DNA of 64,000 nucleotides from Fidelibacterota bacterium (GTDB lineage: Bacteria; Pseudomonadota; Alphaproteobacteria; Rhodospirillales; Rhodospirillaceae): assembly GCA_947475295.1 (NCBI GenBank), contig CANJLF010000001.1, positions 1 to 64,000 on the forward strand, given 5' to 3'. Positions 12,057-20,696 of this stretch are shown here, in pieces. The notes beneath the pieces are model-generated. The model was not told where the DNA came from. It was given only the letters and a program-made list of their open reading frames with translations, and ran no database searches. The number at the start of each line of letters is the position of its first letter. Position 1 is the stretch's first letter. The position numbers and the translations under genes are program-made.

Positions 12057-12761
12057 GGTCCAGTCTCCCTCTAACGGCGAGCCTTCCAGAAGTTTCGCGA
12101 CCGTCCGCCAGAACGCCGGGCCGTGGTTCATGTGCTTGAGATGGGCAACCTCGTGGGCGACCACATAGGTCAGCACCATCTCCGGCGCGAGGATCAGCCG
12201 CCACGAGAACGCGATCTTGCCGTCGCGCGTACAGCTTCCCCAGCGTGAGCGCGTATCCCGCACCGTGATGCGGCTGATGTTCACGCCCAAGGCGGCCGCA
12301 AACGCATAGGTCAAAGGGGTAAGGGCGCTACGTGCTTGCTCCTTCAGCCAGTCTTGTAAACGCCGCCGCGCGTGTTCGGGACGCCCGGTCACGATGATCT
12401 CCTGGCCTTCCCGCCAGACGCCGCCGCGCGCCTCGGGTCTTAAGCGTATGATGTGATCCACCCCGCCATAGGGAAGCGTCGCGCCGTCGACAAAAGCAAT
12501 GCGCGGCGGCAGCGTTTCCAGATGGCTTTTGATCCAGGCGGCTTTGTCGGCAATGAAGGCCATCACCGTGCGGTCGCTGGCACGCGGTGGGCGCACCAGC
12601 ACGATGCGGCCATTGATGGGATCGACGCGCAAGCTGATACGGCGTGCGCGCGGATTGAGGTCTACGGCCACGCGGGCCGCCAGATCCTGATTGTCCAATG
12701 CCTTGGCCAAAGCGGTTTCAGCCAGCAGCAGGGCAGGGCGGTCTCTCAGTAAAATGTTCAC
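12003..12761 (-). CDS. YgjP/SprT-type zinc metalloprotease (DUF45)
   Basis: The 252-residue product contains HEVAHLKHMNH at 203-213, the zinc-binding HExxH plus downstream His typical of the YgjP-like DUF45 metallopeptidase family, and the motif SRWGSC that precedes it in this family. I chose GTG 12761 because it overlaps the TGA of the upstream gene (GTGA), a translational coupling arrangement, and because the frame upstream of it is the shadow of that gene. The physiological substrate of this family is not well established. It is the last gene of the long ccm-sco minus-strand series and overlaps the convergent SleB-type gene by 54 bp. Confidence 0.85.
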   Translation of the reverse strand: MNILLRDRPALLLAETALAKALDNQDLAARVAVDLNPRARRISLRVDPINGRIVLVRPPRASDRTVMAFIADKAAWIKSHLETLPPRIAFVDGATLPYGGVDHIIRLRPEARGGVWREGQEIIVTGRPEHARRRLQDWLKEQARSALTPLTYAFAAALGVNISRITVRDTRSRWGSCTRDGKIAFSWRLILAPEMVLTYVVAHEVAHLKHMNHGPAFWRTVAKLLEGSPLEGDWTLAREWLRRGGAALHRYG

Positions 12762-13183
12762 GGCGTGACGTGGTCCTGCAAAGGCCCGGCATCGCGCTCC
12801 GAAATACAGCGGCCGCGCATGGAGATTCCCGCGGTGTGGACGCTCAACGGATCGCCCGTGACCAGCGGATGCCAGCCGGGCAGATCTTTGCCGTCTTTCA
12901 AAAGCCGGTAGGCGCAAGTCTCCGGCAGCCAGTCAATGGTTGCCAGCGACGCCGGTGTCAGCACCACGCAATCGGGCACCAGAGCTTTGCGGCGCGGATA
13001 GTTACCGCAGCGGCAGCTGGTGGTGTCCAGCAGCCGGCACGCCACGTTGGTCAATTTCAGAACGCCCGTGGCTTCCCGGATTTTATGCAGGCAGCATTTT
13101 CCACAGCCGTCGCACAAACTTTCCCATTCCGCCGTGCTCATCTCAGCCAGTGGCTTCTCGCGCCAGAAGGCCGGCTCAGCCAT
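12758..13183 (-). CDS. UPF0260 (YcgN-like) cysteine-cluster protein
   Basis: The 141-residue protein has the N-terminal cluster CDGCGKCC (Cys24, 27, 30, 31) plus CRLLDTTSCRCGNY, the signature of the YcgN/UPF0260 group within the wider YkgJ zinc-or-iron cysteine-cluster family. Biochemical role is unknown. Its start overlaps the end of the SCO gene by 8 bp and its stop overlaps the start of the metalloprotease, so it is embedded in one operon. Confidence 0.88.
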   Translation of the reverse strand: MAEPAFWREKPLAEMSTAEWESLCDGCGKCCLHKIREATGVLKLTNVACRLLDTTSCRCGNYPRRKALVPDCVVLTPASLATIDWLPETCAYRLLKDGKDLPGWHPLVTGDPLSVHTAGISMRGRCISERDAGPLQDHVTP

Positions 13184-13796
13184 GGGGAAGTTGCCGTATG
13201 GCCGCGGTGATTTCGTCGGCTTTCGCTTCGCTCGGGAAATGCGCCAGATATTTGCCGTCGCGGTCCATCAAATAAATGTAGCCCGTATGATTCACGGTGT
13301 AATCGCCGGTCTCTTTGCCGTCGGCGTCCTTCACGGGGGCCTTGGCGGCATAAACCTTGTAGCTCTTAGCGGCCTCGCGCGCTTGCTCCACTGTGCCTGT
13401 CAAAGCCAGGAACCGCGGATGAAAGTTGGCGATATAGCCGGCCAGCGCATCGGCCGTATCGCGCTCCGGATCCACCGAAATGAACACCGGCTGCACGCCG
13501 TCGGCGGCCGGGCCCGCGGCCTCAAGGGCTTGCGTCATAGTCTGCAAGGCCAGCGGACAAATGTCGGGGCAATTGGTGAAGCCGAAATAGATCAGGCTAT
13601 AGCGGCCCTTGAGATTGGCGTCGGTGACGGTCTCGCCTTTGGCATCGACGAGGGTGAAGGGCCCGCCGATGGCCACAGCGCCCGACGCCATGCTGACCGG
13701 TGGTTGTGGGCGCATCTCGGGCAGATACAACAGCAGGACCAGAAGTGTGGCGAGCAGCAAAGCAAGGGCAATGGCGAGCCGCTTAACCATGGGCAT
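13176..13796 (-). CDS. SCO1/SenC-family copper chaperone
   Basis: SCO proteins are membrane-anchored thioredoxin-fold proteins that assemble the CuA site of cytochrome c oxidase. This 206-residue protein has an N-terminal membrane anchor (about 5-25), the copper-binding CPDIC motif (Cys76, Cys80) after IYFGFTN, and the downstream conserved His in YTVNHTGYIYLMD. All three ligands are present, so it should be functional. It follows ccmI by 38 bp in the same direction, consistent with co-expression of cytochrome c and oxidase assembly factors. Confidence 0.92.
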   Translation of the reverse strand: MPMVKRLAIALALLLATLLVLLLYLPEMRPQPPVSMASGAVAIGGPFTLVDAKGETVTDANLKGRYSLIYFGFTNCPDICPLALQTMTQALEAAGPAADGVQPVFISVDPERDTADALAGYIANFHPRFLALTGTVEQAREAAKSYKVYAAKAPVKDADGKETGDYTVNHTGYIYLMDRDGKYLAHFPSEAKADEITAAIRQLPHG

Positions 13797-13834
13797 TCCT
13801 TATAGTCCCGTGCGCCGCGATCACCATGTTTTGA

Positions 13835-15289
13835 TCAACGTGTTTCGTCGAGGGTCTGCAGCTGACGATCCACGTAAGCCTTCAAGGGCGAGTCCGCGGG
13901 CAGAGTTGCCTTCGCCTGGGTGAAGTAGGTGCGCGCTCCGGCTTTGTCGCCGGCTTTGACGCGGGCCAACCCCGACACATACAAGGCATCGGGTTGCTTC
14001 GGATCAAGCTTGAGAACCGCGGCAGCAGCGTCGCTCACATTCTGCGGCAGGGGGCCTTCGGCAGCGGGATCAAGCACGCCCATCAACGATGCCATGTATT
14101 GGATGCGGGGTTCGGCATCGCCGGGCTTTAAGGCCGCGGCCTTGTCATAGGCATTCTTGGCGTCGTCGAACTTCTTCAGCACGGTGTAGGAGCGGCCCAG
14201 CATCAGCCAGCCGTCGTAATCGTTGGGGCTAGCCTCCAGCCGCGCGGCCAGACCGCCCACCATCCCCTCGATCATCTTGATGGTCTCGGGCGGCATCTGC
14301 TCAGGCGCTTTGGGCGCCGCCAGGGCGGCCATGGGACCCCCCATCGGACCCAGGGGCATCAGGGCCGCCGGGGGGGCGGCGGCCTGCACGCGCGCCAGCG
14401 CCAGTTCCTCGGTGGGAATCAATTCCAGCGCATGCTTGGGATCGGACGCCATGACCGGGATATTGAGCTCCTTGGCGGCGTCGGCCATGCGGTCCTTCAC
14501 CATGGCCAGCCACGGCGCATCGCCGGGCGAGGTGTCGACCAACTCGCGCCAGATGGAAAGCGCGTTCTCAAAGGCTCGGTTATCGGCCTGTTCCTGACCC
14601 AGATAGAAGCGCGCGCGCGGCTCTTCCCTGTCCAGCGTCAGCGCCTTCACAAAGGCATCGTGGCTTTCCTTGTTGACCTTGCCGTCGTTGGCATAGACCG
14701 CGGCTTCGCCGTAGCTGGCGAAGTTGACGGAGCTGGGATCCAGCACCAAGAGGTGCTTAAAGGCATTCACCGCCTCAGGGAACTGCCCAGTCATAGCATA
14801 GCTGCGTGCGAGCAAGGCCGCGGAATCAACATCCTTGGGGTCTTTCTCGACCTTGGCGGCCAACTCCGTGATCATCCGGTTGATTTCCGCGTTCTGGGCG
14901 GCTTCGCGCGCGGCGTCTTCCGAAACCCCGCCCATCAATCCAGGTGTACCGACTTTCAAATAAATGCCGGCTGCGATCACCGGCACCACCACGGCTACGA
15001 CGGCGGCTGCGATCATGCGCGTGCGGCGCGAGCCGGCGGCATGAGTCTCCGCGGGCGCTTTGTCTGCCGCCAGGATGCGGCGCTGGATCTCCAGGCGCGC
15101 GGCGTCGGCCTCGGTGGGCGTCAGCACGCCGCGCTCGATATCGCGGTCGACTTCCTTCAGCTGATCCTGAAAGATCGTCATGTCGTAAGCTGCGCGGTCT
15201 TGAACCGCCGCCGGCGTCTTGAACAAGGGCCACAAGAGAACGCCGATCACGGCGATGGCCAGAACGGCCATTATTACCCAGGTGATCAT
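13835..15289 (-). CDS. ccmI: Cytochrome c maturation protein CcmI
   Basis: CcmI delivers apocytochrome c to the CcmF/H haem ligation complex. The 484-residue product begins with two membrane helices (about 3-22 and about 90-112) and continues as a periplasmic tetratricopeptide-repeat domain (for example WLMLGRSYTVLKKFDDAKNA near residue 360). A Pro/Met/Ala-rich stretch (about 305-335) separates two repeat blocks. Its ATG overlaps the ccmH stop (ATGA), indicating translational coupling. It lies between ccmH and the SCO gene. The length is at the upper end for the family because of the second repeat block. Confidence 0.92.
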   Translation of the reverse strand: MITWVIMAVLAIAVIGVLLWPLFKTPAAVQDRAAYDMTIFQDQLKEVDRDIERGVLTPTEADAARLEIQRRILAADKAPAETHAAGSRRTRMIAAAVVAVVVPVIAAGIYLKVGTPGLMGGVSEDAAREAAQNAEINRMITELAAKVEKDPKDVDSAALLARSYAMTGQFPEAVNAFKHLLVLDPSSVNFASYGEAAVYANDGKVNKESHDAFVKALTLDREEPRARFYLGQEQADNRAFENALSIWRELVDTSPGDAPWLAMVKDRMADAAKELNIPVMASDPKHALELIPTEELALARVQAAAPPAALMPLGPMGGPMAALAAPKAPEQMPPETIKMIEGMVGGLAARLEASPNDYDGWLMLGRSYTVLKKFDDAKNAYDKAAALKPGDAEPRIQYMASLMGVLDPAAEGPLPQNVSDAAAAVLKLDPKQPDALYVSGLARVKAGDKAGARTYFTQAKATLPADSPLKAYVDRQLQTLDETR

Positions 15290-15771
15290 GGCGCTTTGTC
15301 TCCGGAATCGTTGAAGGAGGCGAGAGCCGCTTCCTCTTCAGGTGTAAGGGGCGCGACCTCATGGCCGCCGCGCTTCAGCCGCGACGCAACCGCTAGGCCG
15401 CCGAGCATCAAAATAACAAGGGGCGCGAGCCACAGGATGAAAGTGGCGGTCGTGAACCGTGGCTGCAGGAGCACGTAGTCGCCATAACGACTGTGCATAT
15501 AGTCGAGGATTTGCTGATTGCTGTCGCCGGCGGTCACGCGTTCGCGCACGAGAATACGCATATCATGGGCGATCTCGGCATGAGATTCGTCGATAGTTTC
15601 GTTCTGGCAAATGACACAGCGAAGTCCCTTGCTGACTTCGCGGGCCCGCGCCTCCAGCGCCGGATCCCTCAGCATTTCGTCGGGTTCGACGGCCCACGCC
15701 GGAACGGCGCAAAACAAAAAATTCGCCGGAAGGGCGCAGAGCAGGGCGAGGGCGAGAATGAGGCGTTTCAT
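15286..15771 (-). CDS. ccmH: Cytochrome c maturation protein CcmH (CcmL-type thiol reductase)
   Basis: CcmH reduces apocytochrome c or resolves the mixed disulfide during haem ligation. The 161-residue protein has a signal peptide (about 1-28), the active-site motif LRCVICQN with Cys52 and Cys55, and a C-terminal membrane helix (about 108-128). ATG 15771 is used because the frame upstream is a shadow of ccmG and because this ATG overlaps the ccmG stop (ATGA). The single thioredoxin-like part plus separate CcmI is the usual alphaproteobacterial split of the E. coli CcmH fusion. Confidence 0.94.
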   Translation of the reverse strand: MKRLILALALLCALPANFLFCAVPAWAVEPDEMLRDPALEARAREVSKGLRCVICQNETIDESHAEIAHDMRILVRERVTAGDSNQQILDYMHSRYGDYVLLQPRFTTATFILWLAPLVILMLGGLAVASRLKRGGHEVAPLTPEEEAALASFNDSGDKAP

Positions 15772-16361
15772 GGCTCGGCTTGGAGCGCTTTGATCTTGGG
15801 CAAGATATCGTCGCGCCACGCTGCGGCCGTGATCGGGCCCGGCTGCTTGTAGCGGATGATACCCTTCTTATCGACGATAAAGCTCTCAGGCGCCAGGGCT
15901 ACGCCGAAACCAATGGCGGCCTTGCTGTGCGGGTCTTGGCCGATGCGGGTGAACGGATTGCCGCGCTGGCTGAGAAAGGCCAAACCTTTCTCAGGCGTAT
16001 CGCGCCAATCGATGCCATACAGCGGCACCTCGCCGTCCTTGGCGATTTGCATCAACACCGGATGCTCATAGACACAGGTCGGACACCACGAGCCCCAGAA
16101 ATTGACCAGATACACTTGGCCCTTTAGCTCGTCGCTCTTCAGACCCTGATCGCTTCCCGGCAGCGGCGGCAGGTCAAACGCGGGCGCTGGGGTGTTGAGC
16201 AACACCGTGGGGATGGCGCTGATCTCGACACCATTTTCCACATCGAACAGACGTTTGGCGAAGACGCCGCCCAGCGCCAGCAGCGCTGCCAGCGGAATCA
16301 AATAGGGCCAGCGTTTGCCGCGTGGTGCGGTGGACGAAGGCTGGGGCACAGACTCGGTCAT
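15768..16361 (-). CDS. ccmG: Thiol:disulfide interchange protein CcmG/DsbE
   Basis: A membrane-tethered periplasmic thioredoxin that keeps the CXXCH cysteines of apocytochrome c reduced. The 197-residue protein has an N-terminal anchor (about 18-36) and the active site WCPTC (Cys93, Cys96) followed by the glutamate-containing CcmG-specific region. ATG 16361 lies 2 bp after the ccmF stop, giving tight coupling; the longer frame to 16496 would overlap ccmF. Confidence 0.94.
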   Translation of the reverse strand: MTESVPQPSSTAPRGKRWPYLIPLAALLALGGVFAKRLFDVENGVEISAIPTVLLNTPAPAFDLPPLPGSDQGLKSDELKGQVYLVNFWGSWCPTCVYEHPVLMQIAKDGEVPLYGIDWRDTPEKGLAFLSQRGNPFTRIGQDPHSKAAIGFGVALAPESFIVDKKGIIRYKQPGPITAAAWRDDILPKIKALQAEP

Positions 16362-16363
16362 GA

Positions 16364-18361
16364 CTACTCGGCCGCCGCGGGCAGAGCGTCGCTGGCTGTG
16401 GCGCGCTGCGTGGCCCGTTGGGGCGCGCCCACGCGATGTCGGCGGTCGCTCAGGGATACCAAGCCGCCGAAGGCCATCAGCACGACTCCGTACCACACGA
16501 AGGGCACCAGCGGCTGATAGTAGAAGCGCGTCACATAGGCGCCGTTATCGCCTTGGGCCTCGCCCAGGGCGGAATAGAGGTCGGCGAAGAGCGTGGTGTG
16601 GATCGAGGTGTAAGTCGTCTGCTGCGGCGGCTGGACATAGGCGCGCAGCTCCGGATGCATGGTGGCGATCTCGCGCCCGTTCTTCGAGGCAACGATGGTG
16701 GCCTGGCCCGCGTCGTAATTTGGGCCTTTGATCATCTGCACGCCCTGGAAGGTCAGAGTGTAGCCGGCGAGCTCCACCGATTGGCCGGGCGTCATGGTTT
16801 GGATGCGTTCCTGTTTCCAGGCGGCCGCGCTGGCGACGCCGGCGATCAGCACCGCCATGCCGAAGTGGGCGATGGTCATGCCGTGAGCCGAGCGCGGCAG
16901 ATTGCTGATGCGCGTCCAAGCCCCGCTGCGCGTGAGCTTCACGCGGTCGGCCCATTCGCTGAAGCTTGCGACGCCAAGCCACGCCGCCATGGCCAGACCG
17001 AAGCCGCCGCCGATATCGATCAGGCTCATGCCGTTGAGGAACAGCGAGGCCACGAACATCAGAACGCACGCGCCGGCCGCGATTTTGATGCGCGACAGAG
17101 CGCCCGCCAGGTCGCCGCGCTTCCACGCGAGACGCGGACCAATCCCCATAACGATAACCAAGGGCACCATCAGCGGAATGAACACGCCGTTGAAGTAGGG
17201 CGGGCCCACGGAGATTTTGTTGGCGCTCAAGACTTCGGTGAACAGCGGGTAGAGCGTGCCCAAGAGCACGGTGGCTGCGGCCGTGGTCAGAAGAAGATTG
17301 TTGATTAACAGTCCGCCCTCGCGGCTGATGGGCGCGAACATCCCGCCGCCCTGCATGGCCGGCGCGCGCACGGCGTAAAGCGTCAAGGATCCTCCGATGG
17401 CAATGGCCAGCAGCACCAGAATGAACACGCCGCGCGACGGATCGACGGCGAAAGCATGCACCGATGTCAGCACGCCCGAGCGCACCAGGAAGGTGCCCAC
17501 CAAGGACAGCGAGAAGGTGACGATGGCCAGCAGAACAGTCCAGCTCTTCAGGGCTTCGCGGCGCTCGACCACAATCGCCGAATGCAGCAGGGCCGTGCCC
17601 GTCAGCCAGGGAATGAACGAGGCGTTCTCGGTCGGGTCCCAGTACCACCAGCCGCCCCAGCCCAAGGTGTAATAGGCCCACCAGCTGCCAAGGCCGATGC
17701 CCATGGTCAGGCAGATCCAGGCCGCCAGGGTCCACGGGCGCACCCAGCGCGCCCAGGCGGCATCGACGCGGCCTTCGATCAGCGCTGCCACGGCGAAAGA
17801 GAACGCCATCGAGAAGCCGACATAGCCCATGTAGAGCATGGGCGGATGGATGGCGAGGCCGGGGTCCTGCAGCTGCGGGTTCAGGCTCTGGCCTTCCAGC
17901 GGCGCGGGCAGGATGCGTAAGAAGGGATTGGACGTGAACAGAATGAAGGCGATGAAGCCGACGCTGATCATGGCTTGCACGGCCAGCGCGCGCGCGGCCA
18001 GCGCCGGCGGCAGATTGCCGCCGAAGACCGCGACACTCGCGCCGAACACGGCGAGGATGCTGACCCACAAGACCAGCGAACCCTCGTGGTTTCCCCAGAC
18101 GCCGGCGATTTTGTACATCAAGGGCTGCAGGGTGTGAGAATTCTCATAAACCGCGACCACCGAAAAATCCGATGTCACGTAGGCGTGCATAAGTGCTGCG
18201 AAGGCGGAGAGGATCAAAACCAGCTGCAACAGCGCCGCCGGCTTGGCCACGGCCATCCAGGCCGCATTACCGCGCTGAGCTCCCATCAGCGGAATGACGG
18301 ATTGAACCAGCGCCACCACCAGGGCGAGGGCCAGCGCAAAGTGACCGAGTTCGATGAACAT
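16364..18361 (-). CDS. ccmF: Haem lyase subunit CcmF
   Basis: CcmF is the multi-span inner membrane component that attaches haem to apocytochrome c. The 665-residue protein is hydrophobic throughout with about 15 predicted spans, and carries the WWD haem-handling signature WGGWWYWDPTENASFIPWL at 235-253 with flanking conserved histidines (for example IHPPMLYMGY near 171). Length matches the family. It lies between ccmE (15 bp upstream) and ccmG (2 bp downstream). Confidence 0.96.
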   Translation of the reverse strand: MFIELGHFALALALVVALVQSVIPLMGAQRGNAAWMAVAKPAALLQLVLILSAFAALMHAYVTSDFSVVAVYENSHTLQPLMYKIAGVWGNHEGSLVLWVSILAVFGASVAVFGGNLPPALAARALAVQAMISVGFIAFILFTSNPFLRILPAPLEGQSLNPQLQDPGLAIHPPMLYMGYVGFSMAFSFAVAALIEGRVDAAWARWVRPWTLAAWICLTMGIGLGSWWAYYTLGWGGWWYWDPTENASFIPWLTGTALLHSAIVVERREALKSWTVLLAIVTFSLSLVGTFLVRSGVLTSVHAFAVDPSRGVFILVLLAIAIGGSLTLYAVRAPAMQGGGMFAPISREGGLLINNLLLTTAAATVLLGTLYPLFTEVLSANKISVGPPYFNGVFIPLMVPLVIVMGIGPRLAWKRGDLAGALSRIKIAAGACVLMFVASLFLNGMSLIDIGGGFGLAMAAWLGVASFSEWADRVKLTRSGAWTRISNLPRSAHGMTIAHFGMAVLIAGVASAAAWKQERIQTMTPGQSVELAGYTLTFQGVQMIKGPNYDAGQATIVASKNGREIATMHPELRAYVQPPQQTTYTSIHTTLFADLYSALGEAQGDNGAYVTRFYYQPLVPFVWYGVVLMAFGGLVSLSDRRHRVGAPQRATQRATASDALPAAAE

Positions 18362-18376
18362 CTAGGACCTATGCGG

Positions 18377-18883
18377 TTAGGGTGCTTCTTTAGGTGCGGT
18401 CGAGGCCGGCGTCATGCCTTTCGGCCCCGCTTCGCTTGGTACTGGGCCACCCTCAGCACCTTCGTTCCAGCGCCCGCTCTTTTTCAAGGCGTCGGCGACT
18501 TCGCGCGGCATGTAGTTCTCGTCGTGCTTGGCCAATATTTCATTGGCGACAAACACACCGTCCGGTCCCAAGCGGCCTGATGCGACAACGCCCTGGCCTT
18601 CGCGGAACAGGTCCGGCAACAGGCCGCGGTATTTCACCTTCATCGAATTGTTCAGGTCGGTCACCGAGAACGAGATGTCCTCGCCGTTTTTCACCAAGCT
18701 GCCGTCCTCCACCAGGCCACCGATTTGAAAGCGCTCGGCGGCGACCTTGCCTTCGGCGACGTCGGTGGGGCTGCGGAAGAAAACGATGTTGTCCTGGAAG
18801 GCCGTCAGCACTAAGGCCGTGCCGACGCCCAAGCCCAGCATGCCCAGCACGACAAAATAAAGCCGCTGACGTTTGCGTGTCAT
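18377..18883 (-). CDS. ccmE: Haem chaperone CcmE
   Basis: CcmE covalently binds haem in the periplasm and hands it to CcmF. The 168-residue protein has an N-terminal membrane anchor (about 7-28), an OB-fold beta barrel, and the haem-binding motif HDENY with His120 and Tyr124, followed by a flexible acidic/Pro-rich tail. The ATG overlaps the ccmD stop (ATGA). Confidence 0.96.
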   Translation of the reverse strand: MTRKRQRLYFVVLGMLGLGVGTALVLTAFQDNIVFFRSPTDVAEGKVAAERFQIGGLVEDGSLVKNGEDISFSVTDLNNSMKVKYRGLLPDLFREGQGVVASGRLGPDGVFVANEILAKHDENYMPREVADALKKSGRWNEGAEGGPVPSEAGPKGMTPASTAPKEAP

Positions 18884-19059
18884 GACTGTCCTCCGCCACG
18901 GCGTGCATTCTTCAACATTTCGAATTCACGTTCGCGGGTTTTGAGTGTCCGCCGGCTCACGAGCAACACGCCGACGACACCGATCGTAGCTAAGCCGTAA
19001 GACGGCCAGACCCACGCCGCGTATCCGCCCATCGCCAAGTAATTCATCAGCGTGTCCAT
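18880..19059 (-). CDS. ccmD: Haem exporter accessory protein CcmD
   Basis: This 59-residue reading frame begins MDTLMNYLAMGGYAAWVWPS and continues as one membrane span (about 10-35) followed by a basic helix (RRTLKTREREFEMLKNARR). CcmD is small, poorly conserved in sequence but constant in layout (aromatic-rich span then basic tail), and this fits. It lies exactly between ccmC (7 bp) and ccmE (4-bp overlap), the expected place. It helps release holo-CcmE from the CcmABC exporter complex. Confidence 0.9.
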   Translation of the reverse strand: MDTLMNYLAMGGYAAWVWPSYGLATIGVVGVLLVSRRTLKTREREFEMLKNARRGGGQS

Positions 19060-19066
19060 GGCGTGC

Positions 19067-19870
19067 CTATTCTGCCGACGCGCGCGGTAAACGCGCGCTA
19101 TCTACAAAAAGGCGGCCTTCCGCCGCCGGGTCGATAGCCGCATGCGTCGCTACTTGGCTCATGCGCGCGTTACGGATTTTGGCGGCCAGCAGTTCGCTGC
19201 GCAGCCGCAAGACCAGCACCGCGAAGTAATAAAAGGTGAACGCGCCCAGCATGAGGAACAGCGGCAACAGGATCGAGCCGTCGACAGTCGACTTAACGCC
19301 GTCTCCACCCAATTTCACGATCGACGGCTGGTGCAGCGTGTTCCACCACTCCACCGAAAAGTGAATGATCGGGATGTTGACCGATCCGACAAGACAAAGG
19401 ATCGCAGCGGCTTTGTCGCCGCGTTCGGAATCCTCGAAGGCGTCCCCGAGCGCGAGGTAGCCGAGATAGAGGAAAAACAGGATCAGGAAAGATGTCAGGC
19501 GCCCATCCCAGACCCAAAACGTGCCCCACATGGGCTGGCCCCAGAGCATACCTGTGATAAGCGCGAGGCCCGTGAACACCGCGCCCATGGGCGCCGAAGC
19601 CTTGGCGGCCAAATTCGCCATGGGATGACGCCAAATCAGGAAGGCGGCGCTGCCGCCGGCCATGATGCCGTAGATCATCAAGGCCAACCACGCCGACGGG
19701 ACATGGACGTACATGATGCGTACGGTCTCGCTTTGCTGATAGTCGGGCGGCGAAGTGATGAGGGCGATCGGCAGCCCGATCAGAAACAGAATCACCGACA
19801 GGCCCGCCGCCCACGGATAGATGGCGTTGGCGATCCGCATGAACTGGGTCGGATTGGCGAACCTGTGCAC
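19067..19870 (-). CDS. ccmC: Haem exporter membrane subunit CcmC
   Basis: CcmC presents haem to CcmE in the periplasm. The 267-residue protein has six membrane spans and the WWD-type signature MWGTFWVWDGRLTS (about 114-127), with conserved histidines in YVHVPSAW (His56) and in the later IIHFSVEWWNTLHQP loop. The tail after about residue 230 is a non-conserved cytoplasmic extension. It is separated from ccmB by a 160-bp gap, the only sizeable break inside the ccm cluster. Confidence 0.95.
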   Translation of the reverse strand: MHRFANPTQFMRIANAIYPWAAGLSVILFLIGLPIALITSPPDYQQSETVRIMYVHVPSAWLALMIYGIMAGGSAAFLIWRHPMANLAAKASAPMGAVFTGLALITGMLWGQPMWGTFWVWDGRLTSFLILFFLYLGYLALGDAFEDSERGDKAAAILCLVGSVNIPIIHFSVEWWNTLHQPSIVKLGGDGVKSTVDGSILLPLFLMLGAFTFYYFAVLVLRLRSELLAAKIRNARMSQVATHAAIDPAAEGRLFVDSARLPRASAE

Positions 19871-19889
19871 GACGCTTTTTCCTTAATAA

Positions 19890-19908
19890 CTGCGATGGTT
19901 TATCGCAG
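19890..19908 (-). promoter_or_regulatory. Inverted repeat in the ccmB-ccmC gap
   Basis: CTGCGAT and ATCGCAG form a perfect 7-bp inverted repeat with a 5-nt spacer about 20 bp upstream of the ccmC start. Just upstream (about 19930-19952) is an AT-rich stretch on the minus strand with two TATATTTA/TTATATTTA-like blocks. This could be an operator with a secondary promoter for ccmC onward, or a leader hairpin. Function is inference. Confidence 0.35.
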
Positions 19909-20030
19909 GCGGCCAAGTGCCGCCACACTAAATATAAGTATAAATATAGAGACGGCGCGGGTGGATTCCGACCTGTTCCCCACTGAAATCTAGGTCACGT
20001 CTAGAGTACGAATTTGTAACACGAATCCGG

Positions 20031-20696
20031 CTATTCGACGGCTTGCCGCAGTGCAGCAGCGGTTGCCCAGGGGCTGAGCGTCAAAGCCAGCACCATAAAG
20101 CCCGCCAGGACCGTCAACATGGGCCCGGCCGAGACGCCCGTAACGGTGGCTTCGATGGCGGCGGTTCCGAAGATCAGCACCGGGATATAAAGCGGCAGGA
20201 TCAAGAGCGACAACAGCACGCCGCCACGGCGTGTGCCCAACACCAAAGCAGCACCCACCGCGCCCACCAAACTGACCGTCGGCGTGCCGAGAAGGAGGGC
20301 CAGCATCAACGGCCCATAGCCGGCGGCGGGCAGGTGCAACGTCACGGCGAGAACCGGCGATATGATGATCAGCGGCACACCCGTTGTCAGCCAGTGGGCG
20401 ACGACCTTGGCCAGCACCACCACCGGCAAAGGCGCGCCGGTCAGGACGAGTTGATCCAAGGTGCCATCCTCGTAGTCGACGGTGAAGATTCGGTCCAGCG
20501 ATAACAGCGCCGCCAACAGGGCCGTCACCCACACCACGCCGCCGGCGATGCGCGCGAGCACGCTGGCCTCGGGGCCGACGCCGAAGGGAAACAGCACGGT
20601 GGCGATGGCGAAGAAAGCAACTACGGTGAGGCTGTCGGCGCTCTGGCGCAGGGCAAGCCGCAGGTCGCGTGCAAGAACTGCTGTAAATACGCTCAT
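20031..20696 (-). CDS. ccmB: Haem exporter permease CcmB
   Basis: CcmB is the membrane subunit that pairs with the ATPase CcmA in the CcmABCD complex. The 221-residue protein has six hydrophobic spans and family residues such as FTVDYEDGTLDQLVLTGAPL (about 70-90). The start overlaps the end of ccmA by 4 bp (ATGA). Confidence 0.94.
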   Translation of the reverse strand: MSVFTAVLARDLRLALRQSADSLTVVAFFAIATVLFPFGVGPEASVLARIAGGVVWVTALLAALLSLDRIFTVDYEDGTLDQLVLTGAPLPVVVLAKVVAHWLTTGVPLIIISPVLAVTLHLPAAGYGPLMLALLLGTPTVSLVGAVGAALVLGTRRGGVLLSLLILPLYIPVLIFGTAAIEATVTGVSAGPMLTVLAGFMVLALTLSPWATAAALRQAVE

